Assembly: GCA_017433825.1 (NCBI GenBank)
Contig: JAFRGL010000007.1
Coordinates: forward strand, 61,359-125,358
Length of the DNA: 64,000 bases
Direction of reading: 5' to 3'
DNA from: Eubacterium sp.
Lineage (GTDB): Bacteria; Bacillota; Clostridia; Lachnospirales; Lachnospiraceae
In this document: positions 52,870-61,225 of the stretch, piece by piece
How positions within the stretch are numbered: position 1 is the first letter of the stretch
Layout: the number at the start of each line of letters is the position of its first letter
Made by a program: the position numbers and the translations under genes
The notes under the pieces: model-generated
Databases searched by the model: none
What the model saw: only the letters and a program-made list of their open reading frames with translations
Told to the model about the DNA's origin: nothing

Positions 52870-55320
52870 ATGCATCAGTGGAGACCTGTAACCCCCAGAG
52901 TTAAGGATCTGGCAGTCAGAGTAAGGGATCGTGTCCTGCAGGTGGATTCGGAGCGCCCGGCGGTGATTACCGAATACTACAAGGAGCATTATCACATGCT
53001 GCCCATCCTGCTTCGGGCAAAGGCAATCAAATACTATATGGAAAGAAAAACCCTCAGAATAGATGAGGGCGAGCTGATTGTCGGCAACAACAACCGCTAT
53101 GCTTTCGGCGGACAGATTATGCCGGAATGGGCCGGTGCGGCAGGCTGGATTGTTCCCATGGTGGAAAGCGGCGAATATCAGATGCAGGAAGACGGCCTGT
53201 ATCACAGCCCGGAAGGCTCCGAGCTGGATATCGTGGTTTCCCCGGAGGATCTGCAGGTTTTAAAAGATCTGGATCCCTGGTGGCAGGAGCACAGGATTTC
53301 CACCTATGCGGATGCCTGGAGACCGGACGGATACGATGAGCTCTGCGATCTGGGCCTCACCATGCAGTTCAACAAAAACGCGCCGCTCATGACCATGAAT
53401 GCCGGCCATATGACCCCCGGCTATCAGAAGATTCTGACGGTGGGCTATAAGAAGATCAGGGATGATGCGGCGAAATGGGTGGCTGAGCACAGAAACGACA
53501 TCATGGGCCACGATATGCGCAAATACCTGTTCTATACTGCGGTTGTGGATACCTGTGACGCCGTCATCACCATGATTCACCGCTATGGCGACCTGGCTGC
53601 GGAAAAGGCAGCTGCCGAAACGGATGAGAAGAGAAAAGGCGAACTGGAAATCATGGCGAAGAACCTGCACTGGATTGCCGAGAATCCGGTGGAGACCTAC
53701 TGGCAGGCCTGCCAGGCGGCAGCGCTCTACAAGCTGTTCCTGAATTCCGAGAGCGCTTATTCAGCCACCTCCATGGGCCGCTTCGACCAGTACACCTGGC
53801 CGTATCTGGAAAGGGAGCTGAAGGCAGGCACCATTGACATGGATTTTGCCCAGGAGCTTACAGACTGCTTCTTCCTGAAGCTGAACTGCTTCTACGGCGG
53901 CGGCCCCAGAAGACAGATGCAGACTACCGGCGTGGGCAACACCTATCAGCATACCACCATCGGCGGCTGTGATCCGATGACCGGCCTTGACGCCACAAAT
54001 GAAGTAACCTTCATGACCCTGGAGACCGTGGCCAGACTGCAGCTGCACGATCCCACCGTTTCCTTACGTGTATCCTCCAAGACCCCGGACAAGCTCTGGG
54101 AAGTGGCGCTGACCGCCACCACCGTTGTAGGCGGACTTCCGCTGATCCAGAACGATGATGTCATCATTCCCGGCTGCATGAAGGAACTGGGCTTTACCCT
54201 GGAGGATGCCAGAAACTATGCCATTATCGGCTGTCAGGAGGTTACCGGTTCCGGCAACGACTATCCGCAGCCCTGCGGCATCAACCCGCCGTATTCCTGT
54301 CATTACGGCACGATTTTTGCCTGTGCCATCAATGACGGCAAAAACCCGGTGAACGGCGTTCAGTCATCCCTGCATACCGGCTTCCTCTATGACATGAAGA
54401 GCATTGAAGAAGTGGAAGAAGCTTATGAGAAAATGGCGCTGTATATCCTGAAGGCTTATGCTTCCATCAACCACTACGTGGAGTACCTGACCGAGTTCGT
54501 AGCGCCGGCAGTGGGCATGTCCATTTCCGTGGAAGGCTGCATGGAGCAGGGACTTGACTGTACCTGGGGCGGTGCGAAATATACTTCCCACGGCGGAACG
54601 GCCACCGGCCTTGCCACCATCGCTGACTCCCTGTCCACCATCGAGTACATGTGCTTCGACAAGAAGCTTATTACCACCAGGCAGCTGTATGACGCGGTTA
54701 TGGCCAACTGGGAAGGCTATGAAGAGCTCCGTCAGCAGATTATCCGCGAAGTTCCTCACTTCGGCAACAACGATCCTTACGCTGACCGCTTCATGAAATG
54801 GGCGATTGACAGCTATTACTGGACCTGCACCCAGATTTCCGGCGACCATTACAAGGTCTTCAAGGCCGGCCTGTACGGCGCTTCCGACCACATTGCCCAG
54901 GGCGTAACCACATGGGCTACCCCGGACGGCCGTAAATACGGCGATGCCCTTGCGGATGCCACTTCACCGGCCCAGGGCAGGGACAAGAACGGCCCGACGG
55001 CGGTTCTGCTTTCCTCCTGCTGTTACAACCAGGGTAAATTCATGGACGGCCTGGCCTTAAATATCCGTATCCATCCCACCGCAGTGGCCAGGGACGACGG
55101 AATCATCAAGCTGCGCGACATGACCAAGGCTTATCTGGAAAACGGCGGCATGGAAACCCAGTACAATATCGTTTCCACCGAAACCATGCGTGCTGCCCAG
55201 GACGACCCGAATGCCTACAAGAACCTGGTAGTCCGTATCGCCGGCTACTCCGCCTACTTCGTGGAACTGTCCAAAAACCAGCAGGAAGACCTGATTTCAA
55301 GGACTGAGAACCTGATTTAA
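52870..55320 (+). CDS. Glycyl-radical enzyme 2 (eliminase/lyase type)
   Basis: An 816-aa paralogue of the 48.5-kb enzyme. Active-site loop IIGCQEVTGSG with Cys455 and Glu457 (C-Q-E instead of C-V-E). Glycyl-radical motif VRIAGYSA with Gly792. The differing active-site neighbours imply a substrate different from enzyme 1. It starts behind ATACGGAGG. It is divergent from the transporter, with no activating enzyme adjacent; one encoded elsewhere would be needed. Microcompartment proteins are absent, arguing against a CutC- or propanediol-type compartment locus. Confidence 0.9.
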   Translation: MHQWRPVTPRVKDLAVRVRDRVLQVDSERPAVITEYYKEHYHMLPILLRAKAIKYYMERKTLRIDEGELIVGNNNRYAFGGQIMPEWAGAAGWIVPMVESGEYQMQEDGLYHSPEGSELDIVVSPEDLQVLKDLDPWWQEHRISTYADAWRPDGYDELCDLGLTMQFNKNAPLMTMNAGHMTPGYQKILTVGYKKIRDDAAKWVAEHRNDIMGHDMRKYLFYTAVVDTCDAVITMIHRYGDLAAEKAAAETDEKRKGELEIMAKNLHWIAENPVETYWQACQAAALYKLFLNSESAYSATSMGRFDQYTWPYLERELKAGTIDMDFAQELTDCFFLKLNCFYGGGPRRQMQTTGVGNTYQHTTIGGCDPMTGLDATNEVTFMTLETVARLQLHDPTVSLRVSSKTPDKLWEVALTATTVVGGLPLIQNDDVIIPGCMKELGFTLEDARNYAIIGCQEVTGSGNDYPQPCGINPPYSCHYGTIFACAINDGKNPVNGVQSSLHTGFLYDMKSIEEVEEAYEKMALYILKAYASINHYVEYLTEFVAPAVGMSISVEGCMEQGLDCTWGGAKYTSHGGTATGLATIADSLSTIEYMCFDKKLITTRQLYDAVMANWEGYEELRQQIIREVPHFGNNDPYADRFMKWAIDSYYWTCTQISGDHYKVFKAGLYGASDHIAQGVTTWATPDGRKYGDALADATSPAQGRDKNGPTAVLLSSCCYNQGKFMDGLALNIRIHPTAVARDDGIIKLRDMTKAYLENGGMETQYNIVSTETMRAAQDDPNAYKNLVVRIAGYSAYFVELSKNQQEDLISRTENLI

Positions 55321-55337
55321 AGCAGAGCAATGCGGTT

Positions 55338-55482
55338 AAAAAACAAACGTTCAGGCAGGCGGGCATTTGCCCGCCTGCTGTACAATAAAGAAGAGTCTGA
55401 TCCGGGAGCTTGCTCACGAGAAAGACTCTTCTTTATTGTACAGACAGGAGAGGGGGGTCTCCTGTTTGGACGTTTGTTTTTT
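55338..55482. terminator. Three-armed palindromic structure, bidirectional terminator-like
   Basis: A closing stem AAAAAACAAACGT / ACGTTTGTTTTTT (13 bp, perfect) encloses three perfect hairpins: GCAGGCGGGC/GCCCGCCTGC (55,355-55,378), CTGTACAATAAAGAAGAGTCT arms (21 bp; 55,378-55,398 with 55,423-55,443), and ACAGGAGA/TCTCCTGT (55,444-55,465). T-runs exist on both strands at the outer stem. It separates glycyl-radical enzyme 2 from the converging ImmA gene. Confidence 0.85.
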
Positions 55483-55525
55483 GTGCCATATTGCGAGCTC
55501 CACATCGAGCCGCCAGGCGAGATGA

Positions 55526-56041
55526 CTATTTCTTCAAAAACCCTCCCTCGGGCTCTAAAGGCAGCCTTAAGGCATCATGCCCCCTGCGGATCAGGCTGAA
55601 AAGTTTGAAGCTCATCAGCTCCGGACTGACATACAGCTTCCGGCACAGGGAGAAATAATCCTGATCCTCTTCGCAGGAAGCGTTCAGCACATCCTCGTCA
55701 TCCAGCAGAAGGTCCGCGGCGAAAAGGTTCGCCTCGTATTCCGTCTTGTCGGACATGCGGTACAGCATCGTATCGTGCATCGGCGCCACGGACAGCAGCT
55801 TCTTATGCAGGACAATATGCCCCAGCTCGTGGGCGGCCACCACCTTTTTCTCTTCCCCGGGCAGACAGCCGCTGATACCCACATAGAAGATACGGTTGCT
55901 TAAGAAACAGTAGCCTTTCAGGGCCTTGAAGCTGTCGGTCTCAAATACGTTGACCTGCATGGCCGAAAGAATATCGAAGGGGTCCCTTGTCTTATACCGC
56001 CGGATGAGCCGCATGGCCGAATCGTGGATATAACTGCTCAA
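55526..56041 (-). CDS. immA: ImmA/IrrE-family metallopeptidase
   Basis: A 171-aa protein with the zinc-protease motif VVAAHELGHIVLH (HExxH) and a downstream Glu in EYEANLFAADLLL. In ICEBs1 and phages, ImmA cleaves the adjacent ImmR repressor to induce the element; by analogy it may cleave the XRE protein encoded just upstream. The start is TTG overlapping the upstream stop (TTGA), with a strong GGAGGGG. No integrase or phage genes are in the window, so this may be a domesticated or orphan pair. Confidence 0.88.
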   Translation of the reverse strand: MSSYIHDSAMRLIRRYKTRDPFDILSAMQVNVFETDSFKALKGYCFLSNRIFYVGISGCLPGEEKKVVAAHELGHIVLHKKLLSVAPMHDTMLYRMSDKTEYEANLFAADLLLDDEDVLNASCEEDQDYFSLCRKLYVSPELMSFKLFSLIRRGHDALRLPLEPEGGFLKK

Positions 56042-56466
56042 GAAGAAGCCCCTCCTTCCTGATCTTTGCGGTATTTGCGCGGCGTGAACTTGCCGGCTTT
56101 CTTCTTCGAATCCAGATAAAGGGCCTGGATTTCATTTAAAAAGGCAATCTGGTCCTCGTCCGAAAGATCCCCGCCCGCGAAAAGGACAGCAGCCTGGTTT
56201 AAGATTGCCCTGGCCTGCCGCTCGCCCCGGCTTCCGTAGTCCTCGCTGGCGGCTGTGATGAAGCTTTCCGTGTCCGTCATAATATAGGAAATATCACAGT
56301 CCAGCACTTCGCACAGACGGCTGTAAAGCGCCTGCTTCTTCGGATACCGGCCGTCGGCTTCCCAGCCTCTCACCGTCCGCGCGGATACGCCGACCTTTTC
56401 AGCCAGTTCCTCCTGGGAAAGGCCGGCAGCCTTCCGCAGCGTCTTTATCTTCTCGGCAAATGTCAT
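56038..56466 (-). CDS. immR: XRE-family repressor (ImmR-like)
   Basis: A 142-aa protein with an N-terminal Cro/C1 HTH (FAEKIKTLRKAAGLSQEELAEKVGVSARTVRGWEADGRYP) and a C-terminal region ending in basic residues. The ATG at 56,466 is preceded by AAGGAGG. The ATGA-type overlap with the metalloprotease makes the repressor-protease pair. Four ACAGGAAA-type boxes sit in its own control region. Confidence 0.88.
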   Translation of the reverse strand: MTFAEKIKTLRKAAGLSQEELAEKVGVSARTVRGWEADGRYPKKQALYSRLCEVLDCDISYIMTDTESFITAASEDYGSRGERQARAILNQAAVLFAGGDLSDEDQIAFLNEIQALYLDSKKKAGKFTPRKYRKDQEGGASS

Positions 56467-56513
56467 AAATTCCTCCTTACCGGAAACAAATATCCTGTTT
56501 TTGAAAATTAATC

Positions 56514-56542
56514 TTGACAACAGGAAATATATTGCCTATAAT
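56514..56542 (+). promoter_or_regulatory. Consensus rightward promoter
   Basis: TTGACA, 17-bp spacer containing ACAGGAAA, TATAAT. Transcription would run right through the opposing leftward promoter toward the 82-aa gene. Confidence 0.8.
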
Positions 56543-56573
56543 GCAGTCAGAAAAGCGGAAACATCTTTCCTGT

Positions 56574-56602
56574 AATATAAATCAAATTTCCTGTTTTGTC
56601 AA
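56574..56602 (-). promoter_or_regulatory. Consensus leftward promoter of immR
   Basis: Minus strand TTGACA, 17-bp spacer containing ACAGGAAA, TATATT. It faces the rightward promoter, with predicted start sites ~16 bases apart. Confidence 0.75.
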
Positions 56603-56650
56603 GTGTCATTTCCGGATATCCGGGGTTTTATTTTTGAAGAGAGTGAAGAG

Positions 56651-56681
56651 GCCGGCGGGTTATCGGGGGATACCCGCCGGC
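56651..56681 (+). other. Stable leader hairpin
   Basis: GCCGGCGGG then a bulged T, TATC, GGGG loop, GATA and CCCGCCGGC, in the ~200-base 5' leader of the 82-aa gene. No U-tract, so not a terminator. Confidence 0.6.
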
Positions 56682-56746
56682 GGGCGCCGGGCAGAAGGAA
56701 AAACGCCTGCCGGTTCTTAAAATGTATTAAGCAAGAGGAGATGAAG

Positions 56747-56995
56747 ATGAAAACAGCAAAGGTTTATGTGGATGTGCTGGCCAGCTTCAGCCGGGACGGC
56801 GACATGCGGCCGGTCCAGCTGGTATGGGAGGACGGCAGGGTCTACGACATTGACCGTGTTATTGCCCGGCAGGAGGCGGCGGCCCGCCGGTACGGCGGCG
56901 CAGGCGTCATGTATACCTGCCTTGTGGAAGGCAGGGAGAGTCATATTTATTATGAAGAGAACAACCGCTGGTTTGTGGAAAGAAAAGGAGAATGA
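56747..56995 (+). CDS. Small conserved-looking 82-aa protein of unknown function
   Basis: An 82-aa soluble protein with a compact beta-type pattern (AKVYVDVLASFSRDG, then VQLVWEDGRVYDIDRV, YTCLVEGRESHIYYEENNRWFVE). I do not know its family; similar small proteins occur in Clostridia, but I assign no role. The start at 56,747 follows AGAGGAG. It is transcribed from the consensus promoter inside the ImmR control region, so it is probably under ImmR control. A new promoter for valS begins just after its stop. Confidence 0.75.
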   Translation: MKTAKVYVDVLASFSRDGDMRPVQLVWEDGRVYDIDRVIARQEAAARRYGGAGVMYTCLVEGRESHIYYEENNRWFVERKGE

Positions 56996-57000
56996 GTTGT

Positions 57001-57029
57001 TTGACAAATATAAAGCGGCACTTTATAAT
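57001..57029 (+). promoter_or_regulatory. Consensus promoter of valS
   Basis: TTGACA, 17-bp spacer, TATAAT: perfect hexamers. The ~40-base leader has no T-box. Confidence 0.9.
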
Positions 57030-57074
57030 GTACCCTAATTAAATGCGCTATTTTGCATCTTCAGGAGGCTGTAC

Positions 57075-59723
57075 ATGAGCAAAGAGTTGGAAAAAACATA
57101 CAATCCTGCGGGATTGGAAGACAGACTGTATCAGAAATGGCTGGACAAGGGATATTTCCATGCGAAAGTCAATCCCGACAAGAAGCCTTTTACCATCGTC
57201 ATGCCGCCTCCCAACGTCACAGGCCAGCTGCATATGGGCCATGCCCTGGACAATACCATGCAGGATATCCTGATCCGCTTCAGGCGGATGCAGGGTTATG
57301 AAGCCCTCTGGCAGCCCGGAACCGACCATGCCGCCATTGCCACAGAGGTAAAGGTGACGAATATGCTCAAGGAAAAGGGCCTCGACAAAGCGGAAATGGG
57401 CAGGGAGAAGTTCCTGGAATATGCCTGGGCCTGGAAGGAAGAGTACGGCAGCCGTATCATTAACCAGCTGCACAAGCTCGGCGCTTCCGCCGACTGGGAA
57501 AGGGAGCGCTTCACCATGGACGAAGGCTGTTCGAAAGCGGTGGAAGAAGTTTTCGTACGGCTGTATGAGAAGGGCTATATTTATAAAGGAAGCCGGATTA
57601 TCAACTGGTGTCCGGAGTGTCAGACGTCCCTGTCCGATGCGGAAGTGGAGCATGTGGACCAGGAAGGTGCTTTCTGGCATATCCGATACCCCATCGTGGG
57701 AGAGGAAGGACAGTATGTGGAAGTAGCCACAACCCGTCCCGAAACCATGCTGGGCGATACCGCCGTGGCTGTTAACCCGGAGGATGAGCGCTATACCCAC
57801 CTGGTGGGCAAGATGCTTCAGCTTCCCTTAACGGACAGGCAGATCCCGGTAATCGCGGATGAATACGTGGACAAGGAATTCGGAACCGGCTGCGTAAAGA
57901 TTACGCCGGCCCATGACCCGAATGACTTTGAGGTGGGCAAACGTCACAACCTGCCGGAGATCAATATTTTAAATGATGATGCTACGCTGAATGAAAACGG
58001 CCTGAAGTATGCCGGCATGGATCGCTACGCAGCCCGTAAGGCTGTTGTGGAGGATCTGGAAAAAGGCGGATATCTGGTTAAAACCGAGCCCCACGTTCAT
58101 TCCGTGGGAACCCATGACCGCTGCCATACCACTGTCGAGCCCATGATTAAGCCCCAGTGGTTCGTGCGCATGAAAGAGATGGCCCAGGCCGCCATAGATA
58201 CATTGAAGGACGGCAGCCTGACCTTCGTTCCGGAAAGATTCGACAAGATTTACCTGCACTGGCTGGAGAACATCAAGGACTGGTGCATTTCCAGACAGCT
58301 GTGGTGGGGTCACCGGATTCCCGCATGGTACTGTGACGACTGCGGTGAGATTGTGGTGAAAAAAGGCGGTGCGCCTTCTGTCTGCCCGAAGTGCGGCAGC
58401 ACCCATCTGACCCAGGATGAGGATACCCTGGATACCTGGTTCTCCTCGGCACTGTGGCCTTTCTCCACCCTGGGATGGCCGGAGAAGACGCCGGAACTGG
58501 AATATTTCTATCCCACCGACGTGCTGGTAACCGGTTACGACATTATTTTCTTCTGGGTTATCCGGATGGTATTTTCCGGTCTGGAGCAGACCGGGAAGAC
58601 GCCTTTCCACCACGTGCTGATCCACGGCCTTGTGCGGGATGCCCTGGGACGCAAGATGAGCAAATCCCTGGGCAACGGCATCGATCCGCTGGAAGTGGTG
58701 GAAAAATACGGCGCGGACGCCCTGCGTCTGACACTGATGACCGGCAATGCACCCGGCAACGATATGCGCGTCTCCTGGGATAAGGTGGAAGCCAGCCGGA
58801 ACTTTGCAAATAAAGTCTGGAATGCCTCCAGGTTTATCATGATGAACCTGGAAGCGGCGGAAATTCCGGCAGACCCGGCTGAACTGAAACTGACCGCGGC
58901 GGACAAGTGGATTTTAAACGGTGTCAATGAGCTGGCGGCCCAGGTAACGGAGAACCTGGACAAATACGAACTGGGCATTGCAGTTTCCAAGGTATATGAT
59001 TTTATCTGGGAAGAATTCTGCGACTGGTACATCGAGATGGTGAAGCCCAGGCTGTATTCCGAAACCGACGATACCAAGGCGGCGGCCCTCTGGACCTTAA
59101 AGAAGGTGCTGAACGATGCGCTGAAGCTGCTGCATCCCTATATGCCTTTTATTACCGAAGAGATTTACTGCACGCTGAATCCGGAAGAGGAAACCATCGT
59201 AACCGCCAGCTGGCCGGTGAAGACGGAAGAATTCAGCTTCCCGGCGGAAGCGGACGAAGTGGAACGCATCAAGGAGGCGGTCCGCGGCGTGAGAGGCGTA
59301 AGAACCAGACTTAATGTTCCGCCTTCAAAGAAAGCGGCCGTATACGTGGTTTCCGCCGACGAGGCTATCAGGAGAAGCTTTGAAGACGGTGCCGTATTCT
59401 TTGCCACGCTGGCCAAGGCCGAGGCGGTTTACGTACAGGCGGACAAGGCCGGGATTGCCGACGATGCAGTAGCGGTGGACCTTCCGGGTGCCGAACTTTA
59501 TATCCCCTTCGACCAGCTGGTGGATATAGAGAAGGAAATCGCAAGGCTGAATGCCGAAAAGGAAAGACTTACGAAGGAAATCAGCCGCTGTGAAGGCATG
59601 CTGAAGAACGAGAAGTTCCTTGCGAAAGCCCCGAAGGAGAAGGTTGCGCAGGAACAGGCCAAGCTTGCTGACTATCAGCAGCTGATGAAACAGGTGGAGG
59701 AGCGTCTGGCGCAGCTTTCCTGA
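57075..59723 (+). CDS. valS: Valyl-tRNA synthetase
   Basis: An 882-aa class I synthetase. Motifs: HMGH in QLHMGHALDNTMQD, KMSKSLGN, the CP1 editing domain (~residues 200-380), the anticodon-binding helical domain, and a C-terminal coiled coil (DIEKEIARLNAEKERLTKEI), all characteristic of ValRS. A zinc-ribbon-like CDDC...CPKC insertion is present near residue 420. The start follows CAGGAGG. Transcribed with folC downstream. Confidence 0.97.
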   Translation: MSKELEKTYNPAGLEDRLYQKWLDKGYFHAKVNPDKKPFTIVMPPPNVTGQLHMGHALDNTMQDILIRFRRMQGYEALWQPGTDHAAIATEVKVTNMLKEKGLDKAEMGREKFLEYAWAWKEEYGSRIINQLHKLGASADWERERFTMDEGCSKAVEEVFVRLYEKGYIYKGSRIINWCPECQTSLSDAEVEHVDQEGAFWHIRYPIVGEEGQYVEVATTRPETMLGDTAVAVNPEDERYTHLVGKMLQLPLTDRQIPVIADEYVDKEFGTGCVKITPAHDPNDFEVGKRHNLPEINILNDDATLNENGLKYAGMDRYAARKAVVEDLEKGGYLVKTEPHVHSVGTHDRCHTTVEPMIKPQWFVRMKEMAQAAIDTLKDGSLTFVPERFDKIYLHWLENIKDWCISRQLWWGHRIPAWYCDDCGEIVVKKGGAPSVCPKCGSTHLTQDEDTLDTWFSSALWPFSTLGWPEKTPELEYFYPTDVLVTGYDIIFFWVIRMVFSGLEQTGKTPFHHVLIHGLVRDALGRKMSKSLGNGIDPLEVVEKYGADALRLTLMTGNAPGNDMRVSWDKVEASRNFANKVWNASRFIMMNLEAAEIPADPAELKLTAADKWILNGVNELAAQVTENLDKYELGIAVSKVYDFIWEEFCDWYIEMVKPRLYSETDDTKAAALWTLKKVLNDALKLLHPYMPFITEEIYCTLNPEEETIVTASWPVKTEEFSFPAEADEVERIKEAVRGVRGVRTRLNVPPSKKAAVYVVSADEAIRRSFEDGAVFFATLAKAEAVYVQADKAGIADDAVAVDLPGAELYIPFDQLVDIEKEIARLNAEKERLTKEISRCEGMLKNEKFLAKAPKEKVAQEQAKLADYQQLMKQVEERLAQLS

Positions 59724-59795
59724 ACACCTGCGGACAGAATCTTTTCACAGTACAAGTTTATCAGTAATTACAGAAAGAGAAGTTAAAGAAGGATT

Positions 59796-61091
59796 ATGAA
59801 TTATCAGGAAGCCGTTGATTATATAAACGAAGTCCCGAAATTTACCCAGAAAGCCTCTGTAGAGCATACGCAGATCCTTTTGAAATATCTGGGCAATCCT
59901 GAAGAAGGGTTGAAGATTATTCATATTGCCGGCACCAACGGCAAAGGCAGCACCTGTGCATATTTAAATGCCATGCTCATGGAAGGCGGCTTCCATGTGG
60001 GGCTTTTCACCTCGCCGCATCTGGTAAGCATCAATGAACGTATCATGCTGGACAACGTTCCGGTATCGGACGAGGTCTTCCTGGATGCCTTCCTCAAAGC
60101 AAAGGAAGCCTGGGAAAGGGCAGCCGAGCAGGAGAATCTGGATCACCCTTCCTATTTTGAACTGACCTTCCTTTTGGCCATGATTATATTCAAGGAAGCC
60201 GGAGTGGACTATGTAGTGATGGAGACCGGCCTCGGCGGCCGCCTGGACGCGACAAATTCCGTAAAAGCGCCTATTGCCTGCGCCATTGCTTCCATCAGCA
60301 GGGACCACACCGAGCAGCTGGGGGATACCATTACCCTGATAGCGAAAGAGAAAGCCGGCATCATCAAGAAGGGCATTCCCTGTATTTACGACGCTTCCAA
60401 CCCGGAGGCAGCCGCCGTCATGGCGGACACCTGCGAAGATGTCGGTGCGCCGGGCTACGGTATTACACCGGAGATGATTTCCCCGGTAAGAACCGATCTT
60501 TCCGGCAACGTCTTTGATTTCACCTGGCCGGGAGAGGAAACCCGCAGGCTTACCGTACATTCCGTAGGCAGCTACCAGATGATGAACGCCGCGCTGGCTT
60601 TCCAGACCATGCGGGTCCTTAAAGATGAAACCGGCCTTTCCGAGGAAGCCATGGCGGAAGGTCTGGCAAATACCTTCTGGCCGGGACGTATGGAAACCCT
60701 GGAAGAAGGCGTTATCGTGGACGGCGCCCACAACGAAGACGGCGTGGCCCGTTTTACGGAAACCGTTAATTCCTTAAGGGGAGACCGGAAGGTTACCCTG
60801 CTTTTCTCCGCGATGGCGGACAAGCATTACAAAGATATGATCCGGACACTTTCCGTTGATGTCAGACCCGATCTGGTCATTACCACCAAGGTGCCCGGCT
60901 ACAGAGGAGAGAAGGCGGATGCCATGGCGGCCCTGTTCCGGGAGAACGGCCTGGAAAACGTCATCGCCATCGAGGATCTGCCGGAAGCTTTTGAAACAGC
61001 CAGAAAGATGAGAGGGGACGGCCTGCTGTTCATCGTTGGTTCCCTTTACCTTGCAGGAGAGATCAAATGCTTAACTATGAAGAAGAATTAA
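59796..61091 (+). CDS. folC: Folylpolyglutamate/dihydrofolate synthase
   Basis: A 431-aa Mur-ligase-family enzyme adding glutamates to folate. P-loop IAGTNGKGSTCAYL near residue 45, TSPHLVSINERI, METGLGGRLDATN, and a C-terminal Mur domain beginning ~residue 300 (VDGAHNEDG). It follows valS by 72 bases, the same order as in many Firmicutes. Its 3' end overlaps the next small ORF. Confidence 0.95.
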   Translation: MNYQEAVDYINEVPKFTQKASVEHTQILLKYLGNPEEGLKIIHIAGTNGKGSTCAYLNAMLMEGGFHVGLFTSPHLVSINERIMLDNVPVSDEVFLDAFLKAKEAWERAAEQENLDHPSYFELTFLLAMIIFKEAGVDYVVMETGLGGRLDATNSVKAPIACAIASISRDHTEQLGDTITLIAKEKAGIIKKGIPCIYDASNPEAAAVMADTCEDVGAPGYGITPEMISPVRTDLSGNVFDFTWPGEETRRLTVHSVGSYQMMNAALAFQTMRVLKDETGLSEEAMAEGLANTFWPGRMETLEEGVIVDGAHNEDGVARFTETVNSLRGDRKVTLLFSAMADKHYKDMIRTLSVDVRPDLVITTKVPGYRGEKADAMAALFRENGLENVIAIEDLPEAFETARKMRGDGLLFIVGSLYLAGEIKCLTMKKN

Positions 61092-61225
61092 AGAAATTCA
61101 AGCCATGTCTCGATGTGGATGAGGTGGAGGATGTGATCTACGGAAGGGAGATGACAGATGTCATCGACCTGCTCAAACAGATGCAGACTGCACAGAATCC
61201 GCCGGAGGACAAAGGAGAATCGTAA
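61067..61225 (+). CDS. 52-aa acidic ORF overlapping folC
   Basis: A frame of 52 codons starts at ATG 61,067, six bases after AGGAG, and ends at TAA 61,223-61,225, immediately before the next ATG. The product is acidic and helical (begins MLNYEEELKKFKPCLDVDEV). It overlaps the folC tail by 25 bases in another frame and carries the ribosome binding site of the TPR gene within its own last codons, suggesting translational coupling. No known family. Confidence 0.65.
   Translation: MLNYEEELKKFKPCLDVDEVEDVIYGREMTDVIDLLKQMQTAQNPPEDKGES

Larger units (their letters stand above)
56493..56602. promoter_or_regulatory. ImmR control region with four TTTCCTGT boxes
   Basis: Boxes: TCCTGT at 56,493-56,498; ACAGGAAA at 56,520-56,527; TTTCCTGT at 56,566-56,573 and 56,587-56,594 (21 bases apart, two helical turns). 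Two of them lie in the spacers of opposed promoters. They are likely operators of the XRE protein. Confidence 0.7.

Noticed and set aside
57030-57074. T-box riboswitch for valS
   Set aside because: The leader is only ~40 bases and lacks the T-box and specifier structure.
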